Below are positions 9,192 through 18,917 of a stretch of 64,000 bases of DNA, in pieces. Position 1 is the stretch's first letter, and each line of letters opens with the position of its first letter. The stretch spans positions 950,123 through 1,014,122 of the forward strand of contig JADJEF010000018.1 of the NCBI GenBank assembly GCA_016702335.1, in the 5' to 3' direction. The position numbers and the translations under genes were made by a program. This stretch comes from Rhodocyclaceae bacterium (GTDB lineage: Bacteria; Pseudomonadota; Gammaproteobacteria; Burkholderiales; Rhodocyclaceae). The notes beneath the pieces are model-generated. The model was given only the letters and a program-made list of their open reading frames with translations. It made no database searches and was not told where the DNA came from.

Positions 9192-9719
9192 ATGCAAGCG
9201 CCCGCCATTCCTGCCGACGAAGCAGACCGTGTCGAAACCCTGCGCCAACTGCTGGTGCTCGATACGCCTGCCGAAGACCGTTTCGACAACATCACGTCCT
9301 ACGCCCAATCGCAGTTTGGTGCACCTATCGTCTTGGTCAGCCTGGTCGATACCAACCGGCAATGGTTCAAGTCAAGTTGCGGCCTTGACGCCTCAGAGAC
9401 CTCGCGCGAAATCAGCTTTTGCGGACACGCCATTCTGCATGACGATATTTTCGAGATCCCGAATGCCCTCAACGACGAGCGATTCGCCAACAACCCGCTG
9501 GTGACCGGCGCACCAAAGATTCGTTTTTATGCCGGGGCACCCTTGACCATGAGCAACGGCCAACGCGTGGGCACCCTGTGCCTGATCAGCCCAGCGCCCA
9601 AACGACTCGATGCTTGGGAGAAGCAGCATTTAAAAGCGCTGGCGCGTTTGGTGGCGATGGAATTGCAGGGGCAGTCGGCGGCCGAAGAACTGATCACACT
9701 AAAGCACCACGTACGCTGA
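9192..9719 (+). CDS. GAF domain protein
   Basis: 175 residues that are essentially a single GAF domain: AEDRFDNITSYAQSQFGAPIVLVSLVDTNRQWFKSSCGL, then ISFCGHAILHDDIFEIPNAL, and FYAGAPLTMSNGQRVGTLCLI. This variant is usually found as the sensor part of diguanylate cyclases or kinases; here it stands alone with only a short helical tail, so it may work as a partner of another signalling protein or be a trimmed remnant. Ligand unknown. Convergent with the patatin gene. Confidence 0.8.
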   Translation: MQAPAIPADEADRVETLRQLLVLDTPAEDRFDNITSYAQSQFGAPIVLVSLVDTNRQWFKSSCGLDASETSREISFCGHAILHDDIFEIPNALNDERFANNPLVTGAPKIRFYAGAPLTMSNGQRVGTLCLISPAPKRLDAWEKQHLKALARLVAMELQGQSAAEELITLKHHVR

Positions 9720-9777
9720 CTAGTCCGCCAGTCCCCACAGGGCTTTACTCCGGTCAGCAGTGGCCGCGAAGCCGAGC

Positions 9778-10851
9778 CTAAAGGGGCAGTACCTTTGCCA
9801 GGTCAGGGCGAGCGACGAACGCCGCAAAATCATCCGCCATGCGCTGACACTCACCGATTGCCTTTGCCCAACTGTCAACGCGCGCGTCGTGATCGAGGCG
9901 GAAGTGATAGAAGTCTTCACGGTCCGGCAGTTTGCGCCGTGGCAATCGGGCAAGCAGCGAAGGTGAGGGTGAAACTATCAGCAGGTTGTCCAGATGCGCA
10001 CCGCGTGCCTTGCGCCAGTGCAAGTGCTTGTCCAGCCAGCCCGGTACGACATGATCGATGAAATGCGGGTAGAGCACAATGCCAGGGAGCGCCTGCCAGT
10101 TCCAATCGATGTGATAGTCCACCATGCCACCATCCCAATACAGGCCGGGGGGCGCTCCATCCGGGTCGCGCACCGGGTCAGCGAGCATCGGAATCGTCCC
10201 TGATGCGAGAAGGGCGGCGTGTGCATTGCGCTCGTTCAATTCACAGACGTGGGAGCCGAAAGGGTCGACTTGCATCACCGAATGCACCGGGAGCCACTGA
10301 CGTTTGTCACCCGGCGTAAAAACCACCCGCTCGAAATAGCGGGCCAGTTGAGTACGCGAGACGGCATTGGTCAGCGCCGCTGCGGCAAAGCGCGGCGCAC
10401 TGCCGCGCTCGCGCAAGAGGCCGCGACTTCGCGCGGTGATGACGACCAGCCGCCGTTCGGGGTGCCATTGCGGTGCATCACCCAGCGCTGCCTGAACCGT
10501 CTTGCCGCACTCGGCACTGACATAGTGGCCGCTCGGTTTGTGTGGATAGCACTGACCGAAGTAGCCCGCACGCAGGCGCTCCAACGCCGCCGGCGCATCG
10601 CACTGGGCCGCCGCTGCCATACGCCAGGAGCCGACCGACGAACCCACCAACAGGCGCGGGACGCCGGTGCGCGTCGGGCCGACCAGCCATTCGCCAAACA
10701 GATACTTGTCCAGCGGAATGAGCGCGAGCCCCTTGGGGCCGCCGGCCGCCGCAGGAAGAGCGCCTATATCGGCCGGTTGTAGCCCGCTCTGGGCGATCAG
10801 CGCCCTGGCTCGCGGCCCAGCCCTGAGGACGATAGAGTTTTCAGCAGACAT
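9778..10851 (-). CDS. Patatin-like phospholipase family protein
   Basis: 357 residues. Nucleophile elbow GSSVG at residues 70-74 (Ser72), oxyanion-type glycine stretch AAAGGPKGLAL before it, and the catalytic Asp in YWDGGMVD, which together form the Ser-Asp dyad of patatins. These are lipid acyl hydrolases; the physiological substrate is not known. No signal peptide is seen, so it is probably cytosolic or peripheral. It is transcribed divergently from the molybdopterin oxidoreductase across a 64-bp gap. It is one of three patatin-fold genes in the first 27 kb. Confidence 0.85.
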   Translation of the reverse strand: MSAENSIVLRAGPRARALIAQSGLQPADIGALPAAAGGPKGLALIPLDKYLFGEWLVGPTRTGVPRLLVGSSVGSWRMAAAAQCDAPAALERLRAGYFGQCYPHKPSGHYVSAECGKTVQAALGDAPQWHPERRLVVITARSRGLLRERGSAPRFAAAALTNAVSRTQLARYFERVVFTPGDKRQWLPVHSVMQVDPFGSHVCELNERNAHAALLASGTIPMLADPVRDPDGAPPGLYWDGGMVDYHIDWNWQALPGIVLYPHFIDHVVPGWLDKHLHWRKARGAHLDNLLIVSPSPSLLARLPRRKLPDREDFYHFRLDHDARVDSWAKAIGECQRMADDFAAFVARPDLAKVLPL

Positions 10852-10915
10852 GAGCGGATATTATTGGAAAGCTTCATCAATTTGCACCCCTTCCCCAACC
10901 GACCCCGGAGTCGCC

Positions 10916-13156
10916 ATGACCACCAGCCGCACTGCCCATCGTATTTGCCCGTTTTGTGAAGCCTGCTGCGGGTTGACGCTCCGTATCGAGGACGACAAGG
11001 TGGTCGGCGTGCGCGGCCATGATGAAGACGTTTTCTCGCGCGGCTACATTTGCCCCAAGGGCGTGGCCATCAAAGATCTGCATGACGATCCTGATCGGCT
11101 GCGCAGCCCGCTGATCAAGCGCAACGGCAGTTTTGTTGAGGCTACCTGGGATGAAGCCTTTGCCGAAATCGAGCGACGCCTGCAGCCGCTGCTGTCTGCA
11201 GGCGACCGCGATGCCTTTGCGGTCACGCTGGGCAACCCGGCCGCACACAAAATCGGCATCTTGCTGTACGGCGGACGGCTGGCCAAAGCATTGGGCACCA
11301 GAAATGTCTTCTCCGCCTCGACCCTCGACCAGATGCCCAAGCAACTGTCTTCCGGGCTGATGTTTGGGCACTGGCTCTCGGTGCCTTTGCCCGACATCGA
11401 ACGCACCAACCTGATGGTAGTGCTCGGTGCCAACCCCTTGGCCTCCAATGGCAGCATGTGGACGGTGCCGGATTTTCGCGGCAAAGCCAAAGCGCTGAAG
11501 GAGCGCGGTGGCAGGCTGGTGGTGATCGACCCGCGCCGAACCGAGACAGCCGCGCTGGCCGATCAGCACCATTTCATTCGCCCGGGTGCCGATGTGTTCC
11601 TGCTCCTTGGCATGGTGCAGGCGCTGTTTTCCGAGCAACGCGTACGCCTCGGAGCCATTTCTGAGCATGTGGCGGGTTTGGCCGAGCTTGAAGCCGCGGT
11701 GATCGAGTTTTCACCGGAGAGCGTCGCGGCCCGCTGCGGCATCCCTGCCGGCACTATCCGCCAACTGGCGCGTGATCTGGCCAACACGCCGCGCGCCGTT
11801 CTCTATGCCCGTATCGGCACCTGCACACAAGTGTTCGGTACGCTGTCCAGTTGGCTGGTCGATGTGGTCAATGCCCTCACCGGACACCTCGATGTCGAGG
11901 GAGGGGCCTTGTTCGCCAAATCGGCGACCTTTGCGCAAAACACCCAGGGCAAACCCGGCATTGGCCGCGGCATCGTCACCGGCCGCCACCATGCCCGTGT
12001 CAGCGGTGCGCCTGAAGTCTATGGAGAACTGCCCATCAGCGCACTGTCCGAAGAGATTGAGGCCGAAGGCAAGGGGCAGGTACGTGCGCTGTTCACCATT
12101 GCCAGCAACCCGGTACTCTCCGCGCCAAATGGGCCACGGCTCAGCGAGGCCTTGGAAACGCTGGAGTTCATGGTTAGCGTCGATATCTACTTAAACGAAA
12201 CCACGCGCCACGCCGATGTCATTTTGCCCGGCCGCTCACCCTTGGAGGACGCGCATTTTGACGTGGCTTTCCCCCAGCTTTCCTACCGCAATCAGGCTCG
12301 CTATAGTCCGCCGGTGTTCGCGCCTACCCCTGGCCAACCGGCGGAATGGGAGATCTTGTTACGCCTGGCGGCCATTGCACGCGGTGAGAGCGCCAACGCC
12401 GACATCGACGCGCTGGACGATGCCACGTTTTCCGCCGACCTCGAGCGACAACTGGCCCCCTTGGGCAACGAAGCGATTGCCATCGTCAAGTCGGCGCTGG
12501 CAGGACGGCGCGGGCCAGATCGCCTGATCGATTTTTCGCTGCGCACCGGCCCCTATGGTGACCTTTTCGGTCAGCGCCCGGGCGGCCTCTCGCTCAATCA
12601 ACTGGAACGCACACCCAACGGCGTGGACCTGGGCCCGCTGGCCCCGCGCATTCCCGAGATGCTGCGCACCCCGAGCGGCAAGGTCGAACTGGCCCCGCCC
12701 CTGCTGCTCGCCGACCTGCCCCGCGTTAGCGCGGCACTACGTGAGCCGGCACCCGAGCTGGTGATCATCGGGCGGCGCGAGGTGCGCTCCAACAACAGCT
12801 GGATGCACAACCTGCCGCTGCTGGCCAAGGGGCAAGGCAAGTACGAATCGCGCTGCACCCTGCTGCTCAACCCGCGGGATGCCCAGCGTCATTCGATTGC
12901 CGATGGCGACATGGTGCGCATAACGTCAGCCACCGGCGAAATCATCGCGCAGGCCGAACTGTCCGATGAAGTCATGCCCGGCGTAACCAGCTTGCCGCAC
13001 GGCTGGGGCCACGATCAACCGGGTACGCGCACGAATCTGGCCAGCAAACGTCCTGGTGCCAACCTCAACGCCCTGTTCGACCCCGATGCCCGCGATCCGC
13101 TCTCGGGCAACTCGGTACTCTCGGGGGTGGCCGTCACGCTGGCACGCGCGCCCTGA
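10916..13156 (+). CDS. Molybdopterin-dependent oxidoreductase (single-subunit, 4Fe-4S)
   Basis: 746 residues from ATG 10916. The N-terminus has the cluster ligands C11-x2-C14-x3-C18 and C46 (in YICPKG). It is followed by molybdopterin-binding blocks (MVVLGANPLASNGS, LVVIDPRRTETA, ADVILPGRSPLEDAHFD) and the C-terminal molydop-binding domain (LLLNPRDAQRHSIADGDMVRITSATGEI). No Tat signal is visible, so it is likely cytosolic. It belongs to the formate dehydrogenase/nitrate reductase superfamily; the substrate cannot be told from sequence, and no partner subunits lie next to it. A copy of the dispersed repeat is read in frame as KSALAGRR. Confidence 0.88.
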   Translation: MTTSRTAHRICPFCEACCGLTLRIEDDKVVGVRGHDEDVFSRGYICPKGVAIKDLHDDPDRLRSPLIKRNGSFVEATWDEAFAEIERRLQPLLSAGDRDAFAVTLGNPAAHKIGILLYGGRLAKALGTRNVFSASTLDQMPKQLSSGLMFGHWLSVPLPDIERTNLMVVLGANPLASNGSMWTVPDFRGKAKALKERGGRLVVIDPRRTETAALADQHHFIRPGADVFLLLGMVQALFSEQRVRLGAISEHVAGLAELEAAVIEFSPESVAARCGIPAGTIRQLARDLANTPRAVLYARIGTCTQVFGTLSSWLVDVVNALTGHLDVEGGALFAKSATFAQNTQGKPGIGRGIVTGRHHARVSGAPEVYGELPISALSEEIEAEGKGQVRALFTIASNPVLSAPNGPRLSEALETLEFMVSVDIYLNETTRHADVILPGRSPLEDAHFDVAFPQLSYRNQARYSPPVFAPTPGQPAEWEILLRLAAIARGESANADIDALDDATFSADLERQLAPLGNEAIAIVKSALAGRRGPDRLIDFSLRTGPYGDLFGQRPGGLSLNQLERTPNGVDLGPLAPRIPEMLRTPSGKVELAPPLLLADLPRVSAALREPAPELVIIGRREVRSNNSWMHNLPLLAKGQGKYESRCTLLLNPRDAQRHSIADGDMVRITSATGEIIAQAELSDEVMPGVTSLPHGWGHDQPGTRTNLASKRPGANLNALFDPDARDPLSGNSVLSGVAVTLARAP
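12484..12510 (+). repeat. Dispersed 27-bp element, copy 3 (in molybdopterin oxidoreductase gene)
   Basis: Exact core AAGTCGGCGCTGG with the ACGGCG flank, read in frame as KSALAGRR. Confidence 0.75.
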
Positions 13157-13173
13157 CGGCGCGGCCGCCTGTT

Positions 13174-13200
13174 CCGCAAGTCGGCGCTGGTAACACGGCG
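13174..13200 (+). repeat. Dispersed 27-bp element, copy 4 (intergenic)
   Basis: Exact core and flank, 18 bp after the stop of the molybdopterin oxidoreductase gene and upstream of the membrane protein gene. Confidence 0.8.
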
Positions 13201-13314
13201 ATTTTCTGGCAAGCCTGCGCCAGAGACGGCCGCAGGGCCACACACGGCCGTCATCGCCCGATAGGCCGAGAAAATTCGGCAGTGACGAGCTCATCAGCGC
13301 ATTGGCTCCGTATC

Positions 13315-15195
13315 ATGCGCACCATGCAGCTACTCATCTTCTATCGCAACGTGCGGCTCAGTCTCGGGATCTGTATTGCTTGGGTGATCTCCCTGTTGAG
13401 CATGCTGTCATGGATCCGTCGTCTCCCGACGCTGGTCATTCTGGCACGTCGTCGGTTGCGACGTGCGGTGGTCGCAGGCGCGGTGCCCGCCAAAGCCGAC
13501 ACTACCGATCCACAGCGACTCTGGCACCAGTCCAACGCACTGCCGGGTAATCGTGGCGAAGGTTTCCGTTTCAGCTACCTCGTACCATTGATGGTGCTCA
13601 CGCCGCTTTATCTATGGCTGGAACTCTCGTTCGGCGTCAATCTGCTCGACATCATCGGCTCTGACGTTACTCCCGAAGAAACAGATGCCATTGAACACTG
13701 GGGCCGCCTGATCTCCGGGCTGGCGGTGGCACTGGTATTTTTGAAAGGTTGGTGGGCCCAGTGCGAGAAATGGGATCGGGCCTGGTCGCTGCGCATCATT
13801 GTCAGCGTCGTGATTGCGCTGGTCAGCATTGCCATCACCTGGAAAGTGCAGGATACGGTGATCGAGTTTCACGTGCAGCGTACCAACGCTGCCATTGCGG
13901 TCTCGCTGACGGCGTTGCTGGTCGCCGTCGCGTTCGGCATCTGGAGCATTCGCTTCTGGCTGCAGCGTTCGATGACACTCTGGCGCCACAGCCTGGGCGT
14001 CACCATACTGGGGCTGCTGGTGCTGATGAGCCTAGGCATCATCACCCTGAATAATCTTGGCTCGGTCGTCAACACCGTTTCACAATGGCTGGGCATGCCG
14101 GAAGCGCTGGTCAAAGATCTGGGGCGCGAACGACAGCAGGCCGCGACGCTGGCGCTCACGCGGCGAGCGATGCAACAGGAGTGGTACACCATCGCCGACG
14201 GCCCGATTGAGCCCTCAGCGGTCAACAGCGCCGAAGGCAAAGCAGCCCTCGCTTTACTGCCGATTATCGGTGCCACGCTCGATCAGGAACGCCTCGCCGC
14301 AGACCGCCCCGCCCTGCTGCAAAAACTGATGCTCAAAGACTGGATGGAGATAAATGGCGACCAGGTTCGCCGCGGCTACGACACGACCGTGGCAGATCTT
14401 CAGCGCATGCATGCGGGGCCCTATCTGGAAGCCAGCGAGGAATACGCGCAGCGTCTGCACAGCGAAGGCCAAGCCAAGGCCGATGAATTCTGGGCCAGGC
14501 GCAGCAGCCAGATACTCGATGGCCCGGCCTTTGCGCCTGGCTTGAGCTATGACGAGTTCGGCCGCACCGATGCGGCAAAGCGCTACTTGCGCAATACTCT
14601 GGGCTGCTTTGATTGTGAATTCACCCACGACATGCCGCGCGAGGAATTTCTCGCCGAGTTCTACAAATACAACCAGGCCAACAACCTGCGCATGATGCAG
14701 GAACGCTTTGAGTCCGCCGAGCACTTCGAGCGAGGGATAGATGGCGAGAATGCCGCTCGCGCCTACTGGGTGCCGATCTGGGCGTTGCTGTTCTCAATGG
14801 TCGGTGCCTTTACCCACATCTTCAAGATTGCCTTCACCGTCACCGAGTACGTGGTTCGACGTACCTTGCTGCGCGCCCAGGCAGCAGATTCGCGACTGGC
14901 GGGCGACTTGGTACGCAATGCCCAGATGTTGCTGGCAGCAGCGCTGGTGCTGCTGGCCCTGTTCATTTACTTTTTTGACAATCGCGTCACCGGCAGCCCC
15001 AACTACCAGGAACTACGCAAAGACATGTGGAAGACCAACCCGGTCATTGGTGCCATCGCCTCGCACTGGACCATCAATGCGCAGGGGCTGATTTACCCTT
15101 TCACCCAAAAAATCCGGCCCGACTGGCTGCAATTCAAGAGTGATCCGTTTACCTGGCTGGGTATTACCAAGCCACCGGAAGAAGAGGAATACTAA
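13315..15195 (+). CDS. Large multi-pass membrane protein, unknown function
   Basis: About 626 residues from ATG 13315; an in-frame GTG at 13282 is an alternative. About eight hydrophobic segments: one at the N-terminus (RLSLGICIAWVISLLSML), a cluster of roughly five in the first third, and two near the C-terminus (AYWVPIWALLFSMVGAFTHI and MLLAAALVLLALFIYF). A hydrophilic helical domain of ~230 residues lies between (RRAMQQEWYTIAD to FESAEHFERG), including a Cys pair in LGCFDCEF. The C-terminus is acidic (PPEEEEY). No family recognised. Its stop overlaps the start of the cNMP/patatin gene (TAATG), so the two proteins are probably made together and may interact at the membrane. Confidence 0.75.
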   Translation: MRTMQLLIFYRNVRLSLGICIAWVISLLSMLSWIRRLPTLVILARRRLRRAVVAGAVPAKADTTDPQRLWHQSNALPGNRGEGFRFSYLVPLMVLTPLYLWLELSFGVNLLDIIGSDVTPEETDAIEHWGRLISGLAVALVFLKGWWAQCEKWDRAWSLRIIVSVVIALVSIAITWKVQDTVIEFHVQRTNAAIAVSLTALLVAVAFGIWSIRFWLQRSMTLWRHSLGVTILGLLVLMSLGIITLNNLGSVVNTVSQWLGMPEALVKDLGRERQQAATLALTRRAMQQEWYTIADGPIEPSAVNSAEGKAALALLPIIGATLDQERLAADRPALLQKLMLKDWMEINGDQVRRGYDTTVADLQRMHAGPYLEASEEYAQRLHSEGQAKADEFWARRSSQILDGPAFAPGLSYDEFGRTDAAKRYLRNTLGCFDCEFTHDMPREEFLAEFYKYNQANNLRMMQERFESAEHFERGIDGENAARAYWVPIWALLFSMVGAFTHIFKIAFTVTEYVVRRTLLRAQAADSRLAGDLVRNAQMLLAAALVLLALFIYFFDNRVTGSPNYQELRKDMWKTNPVIGAIASHWTINAQGLIYPFTQKIRPDWLQFKSDPFTWLGITKPPEEEEY

Positions 15196-17045
15196 TGGCA
15201 AGCCCAACCACAGATGCCGTCCTGCTGCGCCAACTGCTGGGCGAAAGCCTTAAAGATCTCTTTGGTACAGTGGATGACGTGATGCTCGATGCGCTGCTGG
15301 ATCGTATCGATTGGATCGAAGCGGCAAGTGGCACCATTATCGTAAATGAAGGTGAGCAGACCGACGACCTGTATTGCGTCATCAGTGGCCGCTTGCGTGC
15401 GTATTCAGGCACGGGCGAGCAGCGCCGATTTCTGTCCGAAATGGGGCGCGGCGAAACTATTGGCGAGGTCGCGTTTTTTACTCGCGCCGCACGCAGCGCC
15501 ACGGTGATTGCCGTGCGCGATACGCTGCTGGTGCGCATGACGCGTCGGAATCTTGAAGACATTCTTCAGTGCTTCCCGCGCATGCTGATGAATATGGCGC
15601 GCCTGATCGCCGACCGACTCACACGGTCCAACTCACGTCATCGAGTCTTGCGTCGGCCGGTCAACATCTGCATGTGGCCGATCACGGGCCTGCCTGAGGG
15701 TACCAGCCTTGACACGCTTTCCTGCCGCCTGGCGCAGGAGGTACCGGCCAATGAAACCGCCATCATCCTCACCTCCAGCAAGGCGGCAACCCTGATTGAT
15801 CTGCCTGAAGCACAAGCGCAATCCGTCGAATACGGCCGCCGACTGACGCGTGCGCTCGACGAATTGGAAGCTCGCCATGCCCAGGTGATTTACCTGCCCG
15901 ATGCCGATCTCGACTCCGAGTGGAGCCGTCGTTGCGCGCGGATGGCCGACCGCCTCCTGCTGCTGGCCGACGCCAGCCAATCACCTGAACTCAGTACCAG
16001 CGAGCTTCGCTATCTGACTGGAGAAAGCCGGATTACCAACGCTGAGCAGACGCTGCTGCTACTGCACGACGAAGCGGTCGCCAACCCCAGTGGGACAGCC
16101 CTATGGCTAGACCTGAGGCCGCGCGCCAGCCACCTGCACATTCGTCCCAAGCGCCGTGAAGATTTTGGCCGTCTGGCGCGTACCCTCAGCGAACGCGCCG
16201 TTGGCCTGGTTTTCGGTGATGGCGGCGCTCGATGCTTTGCTCAGCTGGGTGCGTATAAAGCCATGCAGGAAGCTGGCATTGAGGTTGACTATGTCGGCGG
16301 CTCCAGCTTTGGTGCCGTAATGGCAGCGCTGATTGCGCTCGATCGCCCCGCCGATGAACTCATTGCCCACGCCAGCGAGGCCTTCAGCGTCAGCCCGACG
16401 GGTGACATCACGCTGCTGCCCATGCTCTCGCTGATCAAGGGTGGAAACCTGCGCGATGTATTCTCGCTGCTGTTTGATGGCCTCACCGGCCCCGATGCAG
16501 ATCTCGCTGATACCTGGAAGACGTTTTACTGCATTGCCGGCAACTACTCGCAGGCCCGGGAAACCGTCCTTACCCGCGGACACCTGGTGCGCAGCTTGCG
16601 TGCCTCTTCTGCCGCTCCGGGTCTGTTGCCGCCGGTACCGATGAATGGCGAACTGATGGTGGATGGTGCTACGTTCAATGGCTTCCCCGTCGATGTCATG
16701 ATGAAATTGGGGGCTGGCTCGATTTACGGCGTTGCCCTCGCGCGCGACCTGAGCCCCAAGTGCACCGTCGAAGAATTGCCCGGCGGCTGGAAGCTTCTGG
16801 GTGACAAACTGACGGGCCGCCGACAGGAGTTTCACTTACCGTCACTAATGCAATTGATGCTTAACAGCGCCACGCTTTACAGCGGCTCACGCCTGGCCCA
16901 ATCGCGCGACCTGTGCGACAACTTTGTCGAGGTCAGCCTGCGCGGGGTGGGGCTCCTGGACTGGCACAAGCGCGCCTATGCAATCGACGCGGGCTACAAA
17001 CGCATGTGCGAGCATCTGCAAACGGCCGCACCCGGCGCTGCCTAG
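15195..17045 (+). CDS. Cyclic-nucleotide-binding patatin (NTE/RssA-type phospholipase)
   Basis: 616 residues. Residues ~20-135 are a cNMP-binding domain (DDLYCVISGRLRAY, GRGETIGEVAFFTRAARSATVIAVRDTLLVRM), followed by a linker and a Rossmann-like middle region. A patatin domain runs from ~335: oxyanion loop VFGDGGARCFAQLG, nucleophile GGSSFG (about 366-371) and Asp in MVDGATFNGFPVDV (about 488). This is the arrangement of bacterial neuropathy-target-esterase-like phospholipases. The ligand could be cAMP, cGMP or none. It is translationally coupled to the upstream membrane protein, suggesting a regulated membrane-lipid hydrolase with a dedicated partner. No signal peptide. Confidence 0.88.
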   Translation: MASPTTDAVLLRQLLGESLKDLFGTVDDVMLDALLDRIDWIEAASGTIIVNEGEQTDDLYCVISGRLRAYSGTGEQRRFLSEMGRGETIGEVAFFTRAARSATVIAVRDTLLVRMTRRNLEDILQCFPRMLMNMARLIADRLTRSNSRHRVLRRPVNICMWPITGLPEGTSLDTLSCRLAQEVPANETAIILTSSKAATLIDLPEAQAQSVEYGRRLTRALDELEARHAQVIYLPDADLDSEWSRRCARMADRLLLLADASQSPELSTSELRYLTGESRITNAEQTLLLLHDEAVANPSGTALWLDLRPRASHLHIRPKRREDFGRLARTLSERAVGLVFGDGGARCFAQLGAYKAMQEAGIEVDYVGGSSFGAVMAALIALDRPADELIAHASEAFSVSPTGDITLLPMLSLIKGGNLRDVFSLLFDGLTGPDADLADTWKTFYCIAGNYSQARETVLTRGHLVRSLRASSAAPGLLPPVPMNGELMVDGATFNGFPVDVMMKLGAGSIYGVALARDLSPKCTVEELPGGWKLLGDKLTGRRQEFHLPSLMQLMLNSATLYSGSRLAQSRDLCDNFVEVSLRGVGLLDWHKRAYAIDAGYKRMCEHLQTAAPGAA

Positions 17046-17156
17046 TCCGCTGAACTCGCCGGGTGAGCGAGGCTCTCGTCCAATTGAAAGGTCTCCACCA
17101 CGGGCGAAAAAAACGGGCTAATATCGGCAAAAAACCACCGGACAGTGGAGGAGACC

Positions 17157-18896
17157 ATGAATAGCCTATCCCGCGTACTGACCCTGACCATGGGTACAGC
17201 CGTACTGCTCGCGCTCGCCCCGCAAGCACGTGCCGATATCAAGGCTGCCGAGCAATGGGTTAGCAAAGAGTTCACACCCTCAACCCTGTCGCGCGCCAAG
17301 CAACTTGAAGAGATGCAATGGTTTCGCACTACCGCTGCCGAGTTGCGTAAAGCAGGTGTCAGCGAAATCAAGGTGGCGTCAGAGATCATTACCACCCACC
17401 GGTACGAATCCACGACCCTGAGCAAGGCATTTACCGAGATCACCGGCATCAAAGTGATTCACGATCTGATGCCCGAAGGCGATCTTGTAGAGAAACTTCA
17501 GGCCTCGATGGAAAGCGGCAGGAGCCCCTACGCAGGCTGGATTTCTGATTCCGACCTGATCGGCACCCACTACCGCATCGGTGAAGTTATTCCTCTGTCG
17601 GATTACATGGCCGGAACCGGCAAGCGTTTCACCAACCCGGGGCTGGATCTCAAAGACTTTATTGGAATTCGTTTCACCACCGCACCGGATGGCAAGGTCT
17701 ACCAGCTACCCGATCAGCAATTTGCCAACCTGTACTGGTTTCGCCTCGACTGGTTCGAGCGCAAAGATCTGGCTGATCGCTTTCAGAAAAAGTACGGTTA
17801 CCCACTTGGCGTTCCGCTCAACTGGTCAGCCTATGAAGACATTGCCGACTTCTTCACCAACGACGTCAAAGAGTTAGACGGGCAGCGCGTTTATGGTCAC
17901 ATGGACTACGGCAAGCGCGACCCGTCGCTGGGCTGGCGCTTTACCGATGCCTGGCTATCAATGGCGGGCTCGGCTGATCGCGGCATCCCCAACGGCCTGC
18001 CTGTCGATGAGTGGGGCATTCGTGTGGCGTCCGACCAGTGCACGCCAGTCGGCGCCAGTGTCGAGCGCGGGGGGGCCACCAACTCGCCTGCAGCGGTATT
18101 CGCCTTGACCAAGTTTGTCGACTGGCTAAAGCAGTTCGCACCACCCGATGCCCAGCAGATGAACTTTTCGGATGCCGGGCCGGTACCTGCCAAAGGCAAT
18201 ATCGCTCAGCAGATTTTCTGGTACACCGCGTTCACCGCCGACATGACCCAACCGGGGCCGACCGTGGATGCCAAGGGCAAGCCAAAGTGGCGTATGGCTC
18301 CCTCGCCTCACGGCCCGTACTGGAAAGATGGCATGCAAAACGGTTATCAGGATGTCGGCGCCTGGACCTTCCTCAAGTCCACGCCACCGAACGAAATGGC
18401 GGCCGCGTGGCTTTATGCCCAGTTTGTCAGTTCCAAGACCGTATCGCTGAAAAAGTCGATCGTCGGCCAGACCTTTATTCGTGATTCGGATATTCGCCAC
18501 GACTATTTCACCAAAAATGCCGACCGCTATGGGGGTTTGATCGAGTTCTATCGCAGCCCCGCCCGTGTGGCTTGGACGCCCACCGGCAGCAATGTTCCGC
18601 ACTACCCGCGAATGGCCCGCCTATGGTGGCCCAATGTCGCCGCAGCGATGGAAGGTGTCAGATCCCCTCAGCAGGCGATGGACAACCTCGCCAAAGAGAT
18701 GGACGACGTCATGGCCTCACTGACCGAGAAGACGATGAGCCGATGCGCACCGAAGCTCAACCCGCTGGCTGACCCGAAAAAGTACCTGTCCAACAAGGGC
18801 GCGCCATGGGCAAAGCTGGGCAATGAAAAACCGGCGGGAGAAACCATTCCCTATGCGTCGCTGCTTAAGGCCTGGCGTGAAGGCCGGGTTCGCTAA
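17157..18896 (+). CDS. Extracellular solute-binding protein (ABC family 1-like)
   Basis: 579 residues from ATG 17157, just after GGAGGAG. A Sec signal peptide (NSLSRVLTLTMGTAVLLALAP with cleavage after ARA) leads to a type 1 periplasmic binding fold: IKVASEIITTHRYESTTLSKAF, TGIKVIHDLMPEGDLVEKL, YQLPDQQFANLYWFRLDWF, and PNEMAAAWLYAQFVSSKT. It resembles sugar or polyol binding proteins but is longer than the usual 400-450 residues. No permease or ATPase genes lie next to it; a sensor kinase follows 21 bp downstream. It may therefore present a ligand to that kinase, or work with a transporter encoded elsewhere. Ligand unknown. Confidence 0.85.
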   Translation: MNSLSRVLTLTMGTAVLLALAPQARADIKAAEQWVSKEFTPSTLSRAKQLEEMQWFRTTAAELRKAGVSEIKVASEIITTHRYESTTLSKAFTEITGIKVIHDLMPEGDLVEKLQASMESGRSPYAGWISDSDLIGTHYRIGEVIPLSDYMAGTGKRFTNPGLDLKDFIGIRFTTAPDGKVYQLPDQQFANLYWFRLDWFERKDLADRFQKKYGYPLGVPLNWSAYEDIADFFTNDVKELDGQRVYGHMDYGKRDPSLGWRFTDAWLSMAGSADRGIPNGLPVDEWGIRVASDQCTPVGASVERGGATNSPAAVFALTKFVDWLKQFAPPDAQQMNFSDAGPVPAKGNIAQQIFWYTAFTADMTQPGPTVDAKGKPKWRMAPSPHGPYWKDGMQNGYQDVGAWTFLKSTPPNEMAAAWLYAQFVSSKTVSLKKSIVGQTFIRDSDIRHDYFTKNADRYGGLIEFYRSPARVAWTPTGSNVPHYPRMARLWWPNVAAAMEGVRSPQQAMDNLAKEMDDVMASLTEKTMSRCAPKLNPLADPKKYLSNKGAPWAKLGNEKPAGETIPYASLLKAWREGRVR

Positions 18897-18917
18897 CATC
18901 ACGACTGCTCGCCAACG